Assembly: GCF_025561445.1 (NCBI RefSeq)
Contig: NZ_CP095096.1
Coordinates: forward strand, 1,529,822 to 1,593,821
Reading direction: 5' to 3'
Length of the DNA: 64,000 nucleotides
Origin: Staphylococcus sp. IVB6181
GTDB taxonomy: Bacteria > Bacillota > Bacilli > Staphylococcales > Staphylococcaceae
Shown: piece after piece, positions 41,923-52,550 of the stretch
How the letters are laid out: each line of letters opens with the position of its first letter
Numbering within the stretch: the stretch's first letter is position 1
Made by a program: the position numbers and the translations under genes
Notes under the pieces: model-generated
What the model was told of the DNA's origin: nothing
Databases searched by the model: none
Seen by the model: only the letters and a program-made list of their open reading frames with translations

Positions 41923-41978
41923 CGGGACAATTTTTGATGGGTAGGATATGCATGCTCATCAATTGTCCCATTTTTTTA
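41923..41978 (+). terminator. brxA terminator
   Basis: GGGACAA...TTGATG pairs with CATCAA-TTGTCCC, with a run of T at 41971-41977. Confidence 0.87.
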
Positions 41979-42012
41979 TAAAGTGATACATATTAAAAAG
42001 GAGGTCGCGTAT

Positions 42013-42966
42013 ATGAATCCATTCGATAAAGCTTATCATGATTTATGCGAAGAAATTTTAGCCATCGGTAACGAACGCGATGATCGTACGCACACAGGAA
42101 CTATTTCTAAATTCGGTCATCAATTGCGTTTTGATTTAAGTAAAGGCTTTCCGCTGCTTACGACTAAAAAAGTATCTTTTAAGTTAGTCGCAACGGAGCT
42201 GATTTGGTTTATTAAAGGCGATACAAATATCAAATACTTACTAGAATATAATAATAACATTTGGAATGAATGGGCATTTGAAAAATATGTTGCATCAGAA
42301 GACTATCAAGGTCCAGATATGACGAACTTCGGTCATCGCGCCTTGCAAGATCCAGAATTCAATGCGTTGTACCAAGAAGAAATGGAAAAATTCAAATCAC
42401 GTATTTTAAATGATGATACATTTGCGGAAAAACACGGTGATTTAGGGAATGTATATGGTAAACAATGGCGAGATTGGGTAGGTGCTGACGGCAAGCATTA
42501 TGACCAATTAGCGACAGTAATAGAACAGATTAAAAACAATCCTACATCAAGACGCCACATTGTATCTGCTTGGAATCCATCTGAAATCGACACAATGGCT
42601 TTACCGCCTTGTCATACAATGTTCCAATTCTATGTACAAGACGGCAAACTAAGCTGTCAATTGTATCAACGCAGCGCAGACATATTCTTAGGTGTACCTT
42701 TTAATATCGCAAGCTACAGTTTGCTGACACATTTGATAGCTAAAGAATGCGGACTTGAAGTGGGAGAGTTTGTGCATACATTCGGTGATGCACATATTTA
42801 TTCAAATCACATTGATGCAATTCAAAAACAATTGAGCCGAGATAGTTATGCACCGCCTGAACTTAAGATTAATTCAGACCGTTCTCTATTCGATATTGAA
42901 TATGAGGACTTGGAAATTATCGATTACCAATCTCACCCTGGTATTAAAGCGCCGATTGCAGTTTAA
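42013..42966 (+). CDS. thyA: thymidylate synthase
   Basis: Methylates dUMP to dTMP using methylenetetrahydrofolate. The 317 aa protein has the catalytic Cys200 in [25 protein letters not shown] (family signature, near residue 220) and HTFGDAHIY. The ATG at 42013 follows AAGGAGG; an in-frame start at 41983 is rejected. dfrA, which recycles the dihydrofolate product, follows 33 bases later. Confidence 0.97.
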   Translation: MNPFDKAYHDLCEEILAIGNERDDRTHTGTISKFGHQLRFDLSKGFPLLTTKKVSFKLVATELIWFIKGDTNIKYLLEYNNNIWNEWAFEKYVASEDYQGPDMTNFGHRALQDPEFNALYQEEMEKFKSRILNDDTFAEKHGDLGNVYGKQWRDWVGADGKHYDQLATVIEQIKNNPTSRRHIVSAWNPSEIDTMALPPCHTMFQFYVQDGKLSCQLYQRSADIFLGVPFNIASYSLLTHLIAKECGLEVGEFVHTFGDAHIYSNHIDAIQKQLSRDSYAPPELKINSDRSLFDIEYEDLEIIDYQSHPGIKAPIAV

Positions 42967-42972
42967 ATATAA

Positions 42973-43482
<510 letters not shown>

Positions 43483-43494
43483 GAGGTTATCGGC

Positions 43495-44334
43495 ATGCGT
43501 AAAAAAATTGTAACAGACTCAACATCAGATTTGCCTCAATCTTATTTAGAAGCAAACGATATACATGTAATTCCTTTAAACCTGACTATCGATGGTGTTT
43601 CATATGTAGATCAGCAAGATATTTCTTCTGAAAGAGTCATCGAACTGATTGAAGAAGACGCTGATATTAAAACAAGCCAGCCTCCGATCGGCAAGTTCAT
43701 CGAGATGTACGATGAACTGGGCAAAGACGGCTCTGAAATTATTAGTATCCATATGACTTCAGGCCTCAGCGGAACATTCCAAACTGCTTATCAAGCCAGC
43801 CAAATGACAGATTCTAAAGTAACTGTTATCGACTCTAAATCTATTTCTTTCGGTTTAGGCTTTCAGCTGGAGCATATTGTCGAATGGAATAATGAAGGGT
43901 TATCAACAGAAGAAATATTGGATAAACTTCACCATTTGCAAAGCAACATTAAACTCTTTGTCGTGATTGGACAATTAAATCAATTAATCAAAGGCGGGCG
44001 TATCGGTAAAGCAAAAGGTATGATTGGGAATATGATGCGTTTGAAACCCGTCGGTATTTTAGAAGACGGACGTATTAAAATCCTGCATAATGCACGAACA
44101 CAAAAGTCATGTATTCAAATGATTAAAAAGGAATTAGCATCATTTATCGATCAGCACTCCATTAAAAAGATCGGCATATCTCATGCGAATGCGTTAGATT
44201 TTGTAGAAAAAGTCAAACAACAGTTTACAATTGATGAAAATAACCCTGAATTTGAAATCAATATCACAACACCTGTGATTTCAACACATACAGGACAAGG
44301 TGCCATTGGATTTGTTGTATTAAGAGAATCGTAA
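43495..44334 (+). CDS. fakB2: DegV-family fatty acid-binding protein FakB2
   Basis: Binds a fatty acid and presents it to the kinase FakA for phosphorylation and entry into phospholipid. The 279 aa protein has the DegV start [10 protein letters not shown], the ligand-binding [14 protein letters not shown] near residue 87 and the C-terminal [11 protein letters not shown]. The gene lies directly after dfrA, the position of fakB2 in S. aureus; choosing FakB2 rather than FakB1 rests on this. AGGAGG is upstream. Confidence 0.88.
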   Translation: MRKKIVTDSTSDLPQSYLEANDIHVIPLNLTIDGVSYVDQQDISSERVIELIEEDADIKTSQPPIGKFIEMYDELGKDGSEIISIHMTSGLSGTFQTAYQASQMTDSKVTVIDSKSISFGLGFQLEHIVEWNNEGLSTEEILDKLHHLQSNIKLFVVIGQLNQLIKGGRIGKAKGMIGNMMRLKPVGILEDGRIKILHNARTQKSCIQMIKKELASFIDQHSIKKIGISHANALDFVEKVKQQFTIDENNPEFEINITTPVISTHTGQGAIGFVVLRES

Positions 44335-44437
44335 ACAATACAGCTTGAAACATCCTTTTGTCAAAGCAGATTAATAGAAAATCCTATGCAATCATGATAA
44401 TTTTAAAATTGACAAGACGCCGAATGGAGGTAATATT

Positions 44438-44956
44438 TTGGCATATGCAACATTAGCCGGCGGCTGTTTCTGGTGTATGGTAAAACCTTTCACATCATAT
44501 CCTGGAATCAAAAATATTGTGTCAGGATACAGCGGCGGCCACGTAGAAAACCCAACTTATGAACAAGTATGTACGAATCAAACAGGTCATGTTGAAGCTG
44601 TTCAAATCGAATATGACGAAAACGTGACTTCTTTTGAAAATATATTAGATGTTTATTTCAAAACATTTGACCCAACGGATAATGGCGGTCAATTCTTCGA
44701 TCGCGGCGAAAGTTACCAACCGGTCATTTTCTACCATGATGAAGAACAGAAAAAAGCAGCATTATCTAAAATTCAAGAATTGAATGAACAAATGATTTTT
44801 GATAAGCCCGTCATTACACCGGTTAAGCCTTATAAAAACTTTTATCCGGCTGAAGAATATCACCAAGACTACTATAAGAAGAATCCAATGCATTATGAGC
44901 AATATCAAAAAGGCTCTGGACGCAAGGACTTTATAGAAAGACATTGGGGGGATTAA
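44438..44956 (+). CDS. msrA: peptide-methionine (S)-S-oxide reductase MsrA
   Basis: Repairs the S-epimer of methionine sulfoxide in proteins. The 172 aa protein has the active-site GGCFWC at residues 8-13. The TTG at 44438 is used, 7 bases after GGAGG, giving [13 protein letters not shown] as in the staphylococcal MsrA2-type enzyme. One base separates it from msrB, so both epimers are repaired from a single operon. Confidence 0.95.
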   Translation: MAYATLAGGCFWCMVKPFTSYPGIKNIVSGYSGGHVENPTYEQVCTNQTGHVEAVQIEYDENVTSFENILDVYFKTFDPTDNGGQFFDRGESYQPVIFYHDEEQKKAALSKIQELNEQMIFDKPVITPVKPYKNFYPAEEYHQDYYKKNPMHYEQYQKGSGRKDFIERHWGD

Positions 44957-44957
44957 A

Positions 44958-45398
44958 TTGCTAAAGAAAAACAAAAATGAATTAAACGATTTAGAGTATC
45001 TTGTTACACAAGAAAACGGAACTGAACCTCCTTTCCAAAACGAGTATTGGAATCATTTCGAAAAGGGTATATATGTAGACAAGCTGTCTGGCAAACCGCT
45101 TTTCACTTCAGAAGAGAAATTCGAATCTGATTGCGGCTGGCCAAGTTTTTCAAAAGCATTGTCTGATGATGATGTTATTGAACTTGTCGATAAATCTTTC
45201 GGTATGGTTCGAACTGAAGTACGTTCTGAAGGCAGCGACAGCCACTTAGGCCATGTCTTTAACGATGGTCCGAAAGAAACAGGCGGTTTAAGATACTGTA
45301 TTAATTCAGCAGCAGTTCAATTTATTCCATATGATAAATTAGAAGAACTTGGATATGGTGATTTGATTCCACATTTCAAGGATCAAGGAGAGAAATAA
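44958..45398 (+). CDS. msrB: peptide-methionine (R)-S-oxide reductase MsrB
   Basis: Repairs the R-epimer of methionine sulfoxide. The 146 aa protein has [10 protein letters not shown] near residue 55 and the catalytic Cys in [11 protein letters not shown] near residue 115. The structural zinc CxxC pairs of some MsrB proteins are absent. The start is TTG, preceded by GGGGGGA. It lies between msrA and crr. Confidence 0.95.
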   Translation: MLKKNKNELNDLEYLVTQENGTEPPFQNEYWNHFEKGIYVDKLSGKPLFTSEEKFESDCGWPSFSKALSDDDVIELVDKSFGMVRTEVRSEGSDSHLGHVFNDGPKETGGLRYCINSAAVQFIPYDKLEELGYGDLIPHFKDQGEK

Positions 45399-45401
45399 AT
45401 T

Positions 45402-45902
45402 ATGTTTAAAAAACTTTTTGGTAAAGATAATCCAGTAGAAAAAGACATTGAAATTTATGCGCCGATTTCAGGCGAGTATGTAAATATCGAAGACATTCCA
45501 GACCCAGTTTTTGCTCAAAAAATGATGGGTGAAGGCTTCGGCATCAATCCAAGCGAAGGTGTTGTTGTATCACCGATTAACGGTAAAGTCGATAATGTCT
45601 TCCCAACAAGCCATGCTTTAGGTTTAAAAGCAGATAACGGTTTGGAATTATTAATTCATATCGGTTTAGATACAGTTCAATTGAACGGTGAAGGTTTCAA
45701 AGTTCTAGTTGAAAGCGGAGATACTGTAAGTGTCGGAGATCCGTTAGTTGAATTTGATTTAGATTATATTTCACAAAATGCGAAATCTGTTATCTCACCG
45801 ATTATTATCACTAACACTGATCAAGCTGAAAACATTGATATTCATGCACAAGATCAATTAGTTAAAAATGAAACTAAAGTAATTGATGTGACTATGGCTT
45901 AA
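45402..45902 (+). CDS. crr: PTS glucose-type EIIA component
   Basis: A stand-alone 166 aa EIIA-Glc that passes phosphate from HPr to a sugar-specific EIIB. The active-site His lies in [16 protein letters not shown] near residue 85. Sitting behind msrA-msrB (3-base gap) is the staphylococcal arrangement. Its stop overlaps the yozE start by one base. Which EIIBC partners it serves cannot be read here. Confidence 0.93.
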   Translation: MFKKLFGKDNPVEKDIEIYAPISGEYVNIEDIPDPVFAQKMMGEGFGINPSEGVVVSPINGKVDNVFPTSHALGLKADNGLELLIHIGLDTVQLNGEGFKVLVESGDTVSVGDPLVEFDLDYISQNAKSVISPIIITNTDQAENIDIHAQDQLVKNETKVIDVTMA

Positions 45903-46123
45903 TGAAAGATTATTCATTCTATCAATTTGCACTGACAGTGCGCGGCAGACCAGATGATAAAGGTCGGCTGGCTGAACAGATTTTTGATGATTTAGCTTTT
46001 CCAAAACATGAATCGGATTTTCATACATTGTCTGACTATATTGAAACTGAAGCTTCTATCAGTTTGCCGATGTATGTCTTTGATGATTTATTTGAAGAAT
46101 ACCAGGAATGGTTAAAATTTTAA
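45902..46123 (+). CDS. YozE family (UPF0346) protein
   Basis: A 73 aa helical SAM-like-fold protein of unknown function. The start [20 protein letters not shown] and the end [19 protein letters not shown]-type pattern are typical of the family. It overlaps the crr stop (TAATG) and is the last gene of the msrA-msrB-crr-yozE unit, which is closed by a strong terminator. Confidence 0.9.
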   Translation: MKDYSFYQFALTVRGRPDDKGRLAEQIFDDLAFPKHESDFHTLSDYIETEASISLPMYVFDDLFEEYQEWLKF

Positions 46124-46134
46124 ATATTTGACTC

Positions 46135-46167
46135 AAGGTTGGTGTGAAGTGCACCAACCTTTTTTGC
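46135..46167 (+). terminator. terminator of msrA-msrB-crr-yozE
   Basis: AAGGTTGGTG (46135-46144) pairs with CACCAACCTT (46152-46161), followed by T's. Confidence 0.92.
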
Positions 46168-46293
46168 GATTATAAATCTATATTAGTTGATGAAACGCCT
46201 GAATTTGATAAAATAAATTATCGTTTCATTCTTCAAATCAGCAGAATGATACATTCTATACAGCTATGTATAGTAAGGAAGGAGCGTATCAGC

Positions 46294-47760
46294 GTGACAG
46301 ACCATAATGATGAAACACCTCAATCTTCGGATGAGCATCAAACCAAGAAAACACCCAAGTTCTTTACAATTAAAAGATGGAAACTGATTACATTCAGTAT
46401 CTTAGCATTTATTTTGACGATTCTATTGACGGTTTTTGCGACCATTGCAATCTCCCATAAATTTTCAGGTTTAGATAAAGAACAAAGAAAATCATTCAGC
46501 AAGGTCGAAAGTACATACCAAACTTTAGCGAATGACTATTATAAAAAACAAGATCCTGAGAAGCTTTCTGAAGCCGCAATCAACGGAATGGTGAAAGAGC
46601 TTAAAGACCCTTATTCGCAATATATGACAACAGAAGAAACAAAATCCTTTAACGAAGATGTTTCAGGCGACTTTGTCGGTATCGGCGCAGAAATGCAGCA
46701 GCGCAACAAAGAAATCAGCGTAACCAGCCCGATGAAAGGTTCACCGGCTGAACGTGCTGGTCTTCAACCAAAAGACGTGGTCACTAAAGTCGACGACAAA
46801 TTGATTAAAGGCAAGTCTTTAACTGAAGTTGTGAAAATGGTCAGAGGTAAAGAAGGTACAAAAGTAACATTGACCGTTGAACGTGCACATCAAGAACGCG
46901 ACATTACAATCAAACGTGAAAAAATTCATGTTAAAAGTGTCGAATATAAAAAAGAAGGCGATGTCGGCGTATTTACCATCAATAAATTCCAAGAAAATAC
47001 CGCTGCAGAATTAAAAACAAATATTATGAAAGCACATAAACAAGGTGTCAAAAAGATTGTAATAGACTTGCGTAACAACCCTGGCGGTTTATTGAATGAA
47101 GCTGTGAAGATGGCAAATATCTTTATCGATAAAAACAAACCTGCCGTAAAACTTCAAAAAGGCAAAACAATCGAGTCTGTAGATACACCGACAGATGCTT
47201 TAAAAGAAGCCAAAGACATGGAAGTCTCAATCTTAGTAAATGAAGGTTCTGCAAGTGCATCAGAAGTCTTTACAGGTGCAATGAAAGATTACAACAAAGC
47301 CAAAGTTTACGGAGAAAAAACATTTGGTAAAGGTATTGTGCAAACAACCAAAGAATATTCAGACGGCTCTTTATTGAAATACACTGAAATGAAATGGTTA
47401 ACGCCGCATGGCACATATATTCATGGAAAAGGTATCCAGCCTGATGTTAAAATTGCATCTCCTAAGTATCAATCACTGAGTGTCATTCCAGATGATAAAG
47501 TGTTTAAAGAAGGCGACAATGATAAAAATGTTAAATCTATCAAAATCGGCTTGAATGCTTTAGGCTATAAAGCCGGCGATGAAAACAAAGATTTTGATGC
47601 TCAGTTGAAATCAGCTGTAGAGGAATTCCAAAAAGAAAATGATTTATCAGTCAACGGTACGTTTGATATAGAAACTAACCAAAAATTCACTGAAAAACTA
47701 GTGGATAAATCAAACAAAGAAGATGAAATGTTAGATACGTTACTCAAAAAACTAAAATAA
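46294..47760 (+). CDS. ctpA: C-terminal processing serine protease CtpA
   Basis: A membrane-anchored S41 peptidase of 488 aa, exposed outside the membrane. It has a charged cytoplasmic N-terminus, one transmembrane helix (about residues 29-52), a PDZ domain (about 125-205), the catalytic Ser in NEGSASASEVFTGA near residue 318 and the Lys in GEKTFGKGIVQT near 343, then a C-terminal peptidoglycan-binding domain. The GTG at 46294 follows AAGGAGCG; upstream in-frame reading runs through the yozE terminator and is rejected. Confidence 0.93.
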   Translation: MTDHNDETPQSSDEHQTKKTPKFFTIKRWKLITFSILAFILTILLTVFATIAISHKFSGLDKEQRKSFSKVESTYQTLANDYYKKQDPEKLSEAAINGMVKELKDPYSQYMTTEETKSFNEDVSGDFVGIGAEMQQRNKEISVTSPMKGSPAERAGLQPKDVVTKVDDKLIKGKSLTEVVKMVRGKEGTKVTLTVERAHQERDITIKREKIHVKSVEYKKEGDVGVFTINKFQENTAAELKTNIMKAHKQGVKKIVIDLRNNPGGLLNEAVKMANIFIDKNKPAVKLQKGKTIESVDTPTDALKEAKDMEVSILVNEGSASASEVFTGAMKDYNKAKVYGEKTFGKGIVQTTKEYSDGSLLKYTEMKWLTPHGTYIHGKGIQPDVKIASPKYQSLSVIPDDKVFKEGDNDKNVKSIKIGLNALGYKAGDENKDFDAQLKSAVEEFQKENDLSVNGTFDIETNQKFTEKLVDKSNKEDEMLDTLLKKLK

Positions 47761-47773
47761 AGGGGTTCAAATT

Positions 47774-48286
47774 ATGATTCGAACTGCAACACATAATGAT
47801 TTAAATGCGATTTCTGCTTTAACAGAAGATGCAAAAGAAATTATGAAGAAAGACAACAACCCGCAATGGGATGAACACTACCCGCTCATTGAACATTTTG
47901 AAGAAGATATCCAAAACAATTCTTTGTTTGTTCTTGAAGAAAACGATAAGATTTATGGTTATATTGTTATCGACCAAAACCAGTCAAAATGGTATGATGA
48001 ACTTGAATGGCCGATAGATAGAACCGGCGGTTATGTCATTCACAGACTCGCCGGTTCCAAAGACTATAAAGGTGCCGCAACAGCATTGTTCAACTTTGCT
48101 GTTGAACGAGCGCTCGATCATGATGTTCACGTATTATTAACTGACACTTACGCTATCAATCATCGTGCTCAAAACTTATTTAAAAAATTCGGATTCCACA
48201 AAGTAGGAGAAGCTACTTTAGATTATCATCCTTATGATAAAGAGGATGCATTCTATGCTTATTACAGAATTTTAGAAGAAGAATAG
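47774..48286 (+). CDS. GNAT family N-acetyltransferase
   Basis: A 170 aa acetyl-CoA-dependent acyltransferase fold. It contains VIHRLAGSKDYKGAATALFNFAV near residues 93-115 (the acetyl-CoA loop, in a less standard form) and HRAQNLFKKFGFHKVGE near residue 132. The substrate is unknown. It lies between ctpA (13 bases) and murG (13 bases) and may be cotranscribed with them. Confidence 0.87.
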   Translation: MIRTATHNDLNAISALTEDAKEIMKKDNNPQWDEHYPLIEHFEEDIQNNSLFVLEENDKIYGYIVIDQNQSKWYDELEWPIDRTGGYVIHRLAGSKDYKGAATALFNFAVERALDHDVHVLLTDTYAINHRAQNLFKKFGFHKVGEATLDYHPYDKEDAFYAYYRILEEE

Positions 48287-48299
48287 AGAGGTATTAACC

Positions 48300-49388
48300 A
48301 TGACGAAAATTGCATTTACCGGCGGCGGAACAGTAGGACATGTTTCAGTTAATTTAAGTTTGATTCCTATCGCTGATGATAGAGGCTACCAAACTTTTTA
48401 TGTCGGCTCTAAAAACGGAATTGAAAAAGATATGATTGCATCGCAATTACCGCACACATCCTATTTTCCAATCTCAAGCGGTAAACTGCGCAGATATCTT
48501 TCTTTTGAAAACTTGAAAGACGTGTTCAAAGTCCTTAAAGGCATACTTGATGCACGTAAAGTGTTGAAAAAAGAAAAACCGGATTTACTCTTTTCTAAAG
48601 GCGGCTTCGTATCTGTGCCTGTAGTATTAGCGGCACGTTCTTTAAATATCCCTGTCATTATTCATGAATCAGATATTACTCCTGGTTTAGCGAATAAAAT
48701 TTCTCTGAAATTTGCGGATAGAATCTATACTACATTCGAAGATACATTGAAATATCTTCCGAAATCCAAAGCAGATTTTGTAGGCGCAACTGTTAGAGAT
48801 GACTTAAAATCGGGTAATAAAGAACAAGGTTACCAACTTACAGGATTTAATAATGATAAAAAAGTACTCTTGGTAATGGGCGGCAGTTTAGGAAGTAAAA
48901 CGATTAATGATTTAATCCGCCGCAACTTAGATGAATTATTGAAAGAATATCAAATCATTCATTTAACAGGCAAAGGCTTATTAGATTCAACAATCGATAA
49001 AGAAGGCTACCGTCAATTTGAATTCGTTACAAGCGAATTAACTGATTTGCTTGCGATAACAGACATAGTTGTCAGTCGTGCAGGTGCAAATGCCATTTAT
49101 GAATTTTTAACATTGAATATCCCAATGTTGCTGATTCCTTTAGGCTTAGACCAATCACGCGGCGATCAGATTGATAACGCTAAATACTTCCAAGAAAAAG
49201 GTTATGCACAGACATTACCTGAAGATGAGGCAACACAACAAAAATTTATGGATGCCTTGCATGAAATCGAATCCAACCGTTCAGACATTGAAAAGCAAAT
49301 GTCTAACTACCACCAATTATTTACTAAAGAGGATTTATTAGATAAGATTCTTAAGGATACAAACCAAAAGGAAACGAGGGAAAGCTGA
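48300..49388 (+). CDS. murG: UDP-GlcNAc:lipid I N-acetylglucosaminyltransferase
   Basis: Turns lipid I into lipid II at the inner face of the membrane. The 362 aa GT-B glycosyltransferase has the G-loop TGGGTVGHV at residues 7-15 and a second LVMGGSLGSKTIND near residue 195, followed by VSRAGANAIYEFLTLNIPMLLIPL for UDP-GlcNAc binding. It is one base from pgpB, so the two are probably coupled. Confidence 0.96.
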   Translation: MTKIAFTGGGTVGHVSVNLSLIPIADDRGYQTFYVGSKNGIEKDMIASQLPHTSYFPISSGKLRRYLSFENLKDVFKVLKGILDARKVLKKEKPDLLFSKGGFVSVPVVLAARSLNIPVIIHESDITPGLANKISLKFADRIYTTFEDTLKYLPKSKADFVGATVRDDLKSGNKEQGYQLTGFNNDKKVLLVMGGSLGSKTINDLIRRNLDELLKEYQIIHLTGKGLLDSTIDKEGYRQFEFVTSELTDLLAITDIVVSRAGANAIYEFLTLNIPMLLIPLGLDQSRGDQIDNAKYFQEKGYAQTLPEDEATQQKFMDALHEIESNRSDIEKQMSNYHQLFTKEDLLDKILKDTNQKETRES

Positions 49389-49389
49389 T

Positions 49390-50007
49390 TTGAGCCGAGC
49401 AAAGAGAATTTCACTGATTCTAGTATTTACATTGATATTCAGCGTGATTGCTGCTTTTCATCAAAATAGAATCGGGAATTGGATTGATACAGAAGTTTAT
49501 GATTTTATCTATGCATCACACAGCGTAATTACAACAAGTATATTCATGGGTGCAACATGGATTGGCGAAGTATGGTCAATGATTTGCCTTTCATTATGTG
49601 TCGTAGCAATTTTGCTGCTGCGCAAAATGCAGATTGAAGCATTATTCTTCGCAATCGTCATGGCTGTATCAAGTATCTCTAATACGATTATGAAAAACAC
49701 ATTTGATAGAGAACGTCCAACTAAATTACGTCTAGTGGAAATCGGCGGTTACAGTTTCCCAAGCGGCCATGCAATGGGTTCAACTTCATTCTTCGGCAGC
49801 TTGATTGCTTTATCAAGTCACTATCTTGATGGCAAACCGCGCATTGTCATGACATCCTTCTGCATTTTCATGATTGCGATGATTTGTATGTCTAGAATTT
49901 ATTTAGGTGTACATTATCCGACAGATGTCATTGCAGGTGTCACAGCAGGTGTGATTTGCATTTTAGGTGTATCATTATTTTTCAAAGGCAAATTCAAATC
50001 AGTTTAA
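49390..50007 (+). CDS. pgpB: PAP2-family phosphatase PgpB
   Basis: A membrane lipid phosphatase of 205 aa, likely acting on undecaprenyl diphosphate or phosphatidylglycerophosphate-like substrates. Six hydrophobic helices and the three PAP2 motifs are present: KNTFDRERP, PSGH and SRIYLGVHYPTD. The TTG start at 49390 is one base after the murG stop. Lying after murG fits recycling of the lipid carrier, though the exact substrate is not shown. Confidence 0.9.
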   Translation: MSRAKRISLILVFTLIFSVIAAFHQNRIGNWIDTEVYDFIYASHSVITTSIFMGATWIGEVWSMICLSLCVVAILLLRKMQIEALFFAIVMAVSSISNTIMKNTFDRERPTKLRLVEIGGYSFPSGHAMGSTSFFGSLIALSSHYLDGKPRIVMTSFCIFMIAMICMSRIYLGVHYPTDVIAGVTAGVICILGVSLFFKGKFKSV

Positions 50008-50020
50008 TATTAATAAAGAT

Positions 50021-50049
50021 GAGATCAGGGCAGCCTGGTCTCTTTTTTT
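50021..50049 (+). terminator. pgpB terminator
   Basis: GAGATCAGG pairs with CCTGGTCTC (one G-T pair), followed by T7. Confidence 0.9.
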
Positions 50050-50071
50050 GCAGTGAGAAATAATGAAGAAA

Positions 50072-50244
50072 TAAAAAATAACCGATTCTGCATCTCTAGC
50101 AGAATCGGTAAGTATGTCACGCTATCGTATCTGATAACGTAGTATTTACGGGCATATATAAAAGGGGATAATACGAAAATGACCAATACAATAAGAACGA
50201 AATGTGTGGGGGGATGTCTCATTTGGTATTGATAATCATTTTCA
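50072..50244 (-). ncRNA. isrR: IsrR-like Fur-controlled small RNA
   Basis: A predicted RNA of about 173 bases on the minus strand between pgpB and arlR, the known place of the S. aureus iron-sparing RNA IsrR (about 174 bases). Seen: a consensus promoter (TTGACA, 16 bases, TATAAT), two Fur-like boxes, a perfect 11 bp terminator stem (50081-50091 with 50099-50109) with a T run, and three C tracts (six C at 50208-50213, four at 50164-50167, three at 50150-50152) able to pair with G-rich ribosome sites. Known IsrR represses mRNAs of iron-using enzymes; the same role here is inferred. A 65-codon frame in it is not taken as a gene. Confidence 0.85.
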
Positions 50245-50278
50245 ATTACTATTATACATGAGTGAGAATGGTTGTCAA
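50228..50278 (-). promoter_or_regulatory. isrR promoter with two Fur boxes
   Basis: The -35 TTGACA is the complement of 50273-50278 and the -10 TATAAT the complement of 50251-50256. TGATAATCATTTTCA at 50230-50244 matches the Fur 7-1-7 consensus TGATAATNATTATCA at 13 of 14 fixed positions and covers the predicted start. TGAGAATGGTTGTCA at 50263-50277 matches 11 of 14 and overlaps the -35. Confidence 0.88.
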
Positions 50279-50303
50279 TTAGAAAATGCAGATTTTTTCA
50301 TTC

Positions 50304-50411
50304 TCTTTAAACAGCGCACAAAATTGTCACAAAATCTGATTCTGTGAATTGTATCTTTAAACAGTTCTTTCTCTGTCTGTATGTGATAAAATCAAAACTG
50401 AGGTGCTAACT
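50304..50411 (+). promoter_or_regulatory. arlR promoter region with direct and inverted repeats
   Basis: An exact 11-base repeat TCTTTAAACAG occurs at 50304-50314 and 50354-50364, 50 bases apart. Between them lies an inverted pair TCACA/TGTGA (50327-50331 and 50342-50346). An extended -10 (TGATAAAAT, 50384-50392) and GAGGTG near 50400 lead to arlR. Confidence 0.5.
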
Positions 50412-51074
50412 ATGACAAAAATATTAATCGTAGAAGATGAGCAGAATTTAGCTCGTTTTATTGAATTAGAATTAGTACATGAGAATTATGAAGTGGATAT
50501 TGAAAATGATGGGGCAACTGGATTAGAAACCGCTTTGAATAAAGATTATGATCTGTATTTGCTGGATTTGATGCTGCCGCATATGGATGGATTAGAAATC
50601 TGCAAAAGAATAAGAGCCGTCAAATCTACACCTATTATTATCATTACTGCTAAAGGCGATACATATGATAAAGTTGCCGGATTAGATTATGGTGCTGATG
50701 ATTATATTGTAAAGCCTTTTGATATAGAAGAATTATTAGCACGTATTCGTGCAACACTCAGACGTCAACCTGAAAAAGATATCATTACAATTAAAGGAAT
50801 TGAAATCAATAAAGAGGCTTTTCGCGTCACTATTGATGGTCAAGAACTGGAGTTAACAAAAACTGAGTATGATTTGCTGCAGCTGTTGTCTGAGAATTTG
50901 AATCATGTGATGCAGCGTGAACAAATTCTTGATCATGTCTGGGGTTATGATAGTGAGGTAGAAACAAATGTTGTTGATGTCTATATCCGCTATTTAAGAA
51001 ATAAATTAAAACCTTTCGGTAAAGAAAAGGTAATCGAAACCGTTCGCGGTGTAGGATATGTGATTAGACAATGA
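50412..51074 (+). CDS. arlR: response regulator ArlR
   Basis: A DNA-binding response regulator of the OmpR family, 220 aa, controlling adhesion, autolysis and virulence genes in staphylococci. It has a receiver domain with phospho-acceptor Asp52 in LYLLDLMLP, acidic EDE at 8-10 and VKPF near 101, and a C-terminal winged helix ending [14 protein letters not shown]...VRGVGY. The ATG at 50412 is used, with GAGGTG upstream. It overlaps arlS by 4 bases. Confidence 0.95.
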   Translation: MTKILIVEDEQNLARFIELELVHENYEVDIENDGATGLETALNKDYDLYLLDLMLPHMDGLEICKRIRAVKSTPIIIITAKGDTYDKVAGLDYGADDYIVKPFDIEELLARIRATLRRQPEKDIITIKGIEINKEAFRVTIDGQELELTKTEYDLLQLLSENLNHVMQREQILDHVWGYDSEVETNVVDVYIRYLRNKLKPFGKEKVIETVRGVGYVIRQ

Positions 51075-52435
51075 AGCAGCGGAAATTAAAAACACAATGG
51101 ATGCTGGTCACTACAAGTATTACCTTCTTAATTGTCTTCATCTTCAGCTTAGTTATCATTTATTTTCTAAGTATTACGTTAAGAGACAGCGAAATTAATG
51201 ATGCTGAAAAAAGTGCAGATAATATTGCGGCTTTATTAGCAACCAAATCTCTGGATGACATTAAACCTTTAGACTTAAATGCATCATTAGGCAACTTCCA
51301 AAAAGTCATTCTTTATGATAATGATAAAGAAGTATTGACTGAAACTTCGACTATGAGCGAATATATCAAGGATACTAAGTCTGTGGAACCTTCCAGTTAT
51401 CACAGCGTTTATGTCAAACGCATCAAAAATGATGATTTCTTAGTAGTTTCGCATCCTATAGACACTGAAAAGTTTCAGGGTTACTCAATAATCATTCATT
51501 CATTATCAAGTTATAACAGTGTCATGCATTCATTGATTATACTTTCTGTTTTATTCGGTATTATCGCAATAATCATTACCGCAACCATCAGTTACATTTT
51601 CTCAGCCCAAATCGCAAAACCTATCACGATTATGGCAAATAAAATGAGAAAAATACGTCGAGATGGTTTCCAAGAAAAACTGGAATTGCCGACAGAATAC
51701 GATGAAACTACAGACTTAATTGATACCTTCAATGATATGATGATTCAAATTGAAGAGCTGTTTGATCAACAACGCCAATTCGTAGAAGATGCTTCTCATG
51801 AATTGAGAACACCGCTTCAAATCATTCAAGGTCACCTTAACCTTATCAAACGATGGGGGAAAAAGGATCCGGCTGTTTTAGAGGAATCATTGAACATTAC
51901 CATCGAAGAAATGAATCGTATTACGAAATTAGTAGAAGAGTTATTACTTTTAACAAAAGAATCAACGTATAAAGATGCTTTAGATGTCGAACCAGTCGAT
52001 GTTAATGATGAAATTGCCTCGAGATTAAAATCACTCAGACATCTGCATCCTGAATATAACTTTACTTTCAAGCCTTCCAGCAAACCGATTGTATTGGAAA
52101 TGAATCGTTACCAACTGGAACAAGTGCTGTTAATTTTCTTAGATAACGCAATTAAATATGATACGCGTGAAAAAACGATTAACATTTGTACTGAATTGAA
52201 AAACAGACAAGCAACGATTGAAATTACAGACCATGGTTCTGGTATTCCAAAACAGGACTTAGATTACATTTTCGATAGATTTTATAGAGTAGACAAATCA
52301 CGATCACGCCAACGCGGCGGTAATGGATTAGGTCTTTCTATTGCACGAAATATAGTTAATTTATACGGCGGAACGATTCAAGTTGAGAGTGAAGTAGATG
52401 CTTATACAACGTTCAGAATCACTTTCAACGTATAA
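51071..52435 (+). CDS. arlS: sensor histidine kinase ArlS
   Basis: A membrane sensor kinase of 454 aa, partner of ArlR. Two transmembrane helices (about residues 11-34 and 153-178) bracket an extracellular sensor of about 120 residues. A HAMP domain follows, then the H box [12 protein letters not shown] with His243, the N box [18 protein letters not shown] and [12 protein letters not shown]. It is translationally coupled to arlR (ATGA overlap) and ends before a clear terminator. Confidence 0.95.
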   Translation: MKQRKLKTQWMLVTTSITFLIVFIFSLVIIYFLSITLRDSEINDAEKSADNIAALLATKSLDDIKPLDLNASLGNFQKVILYDNDKEVLTETSTMSEYIKDTKSVEPSSYHSVYVKRIKNDDFLVVSHPIDTEKFQGYSIIIHSLSSYNSVMHSLIILSVLFGIIAIIITATISYIFSAQIAKPITIMANKMRKIRRDGFQEKLELPTEYDETTDLIDTFNDMMIQIEELFDQQRQFVEDASHELRTPLQIIQGHLNLIKRWGKKDPAVLEESLNITIEEMNRITKLVEELLLLTKESTYKDALDVEPVDVNDEIASRLKSLRHLHPEYNFTFKPSSKPIVLEMNRYQLEQVLLIFLDNAIKYDTREKTINICTELKNRQATIEITDHGSGIPKQDLDYIFDRFYRVDKSRSRQRGGNGLGLSIARNIVNLYGGTIQVESEVDAYTTFRITFNV

Positions 52436-52499
52436 TTACATTTAAAAAGGAATTCTACTTTATTCGTTCCATCTTCTATTTATGGTTATATATGTGTAC

Positions 52500-52526
52500 A
52501 AAGAGCCGTCATATCGGCTCTTTTTC
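52500..52526 (+). terminator. arlRS terminator
   Basis: AAAGAGCCG-TCATAT-CGGCTCTTT is followed by T's. Confidence 0.92.
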
Positions 52527-52550
52527 ATGTTATCAATTCGGCTTTCTCCC

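Noticed and set aside
50025-50222. 65-codon minus-strand open frame between pgpB and arlR
   Set aside because: It lies over a predicted small RNA with promoter, Fur boxes and terminator, and runs through that terminator stem. No RBS is seen.
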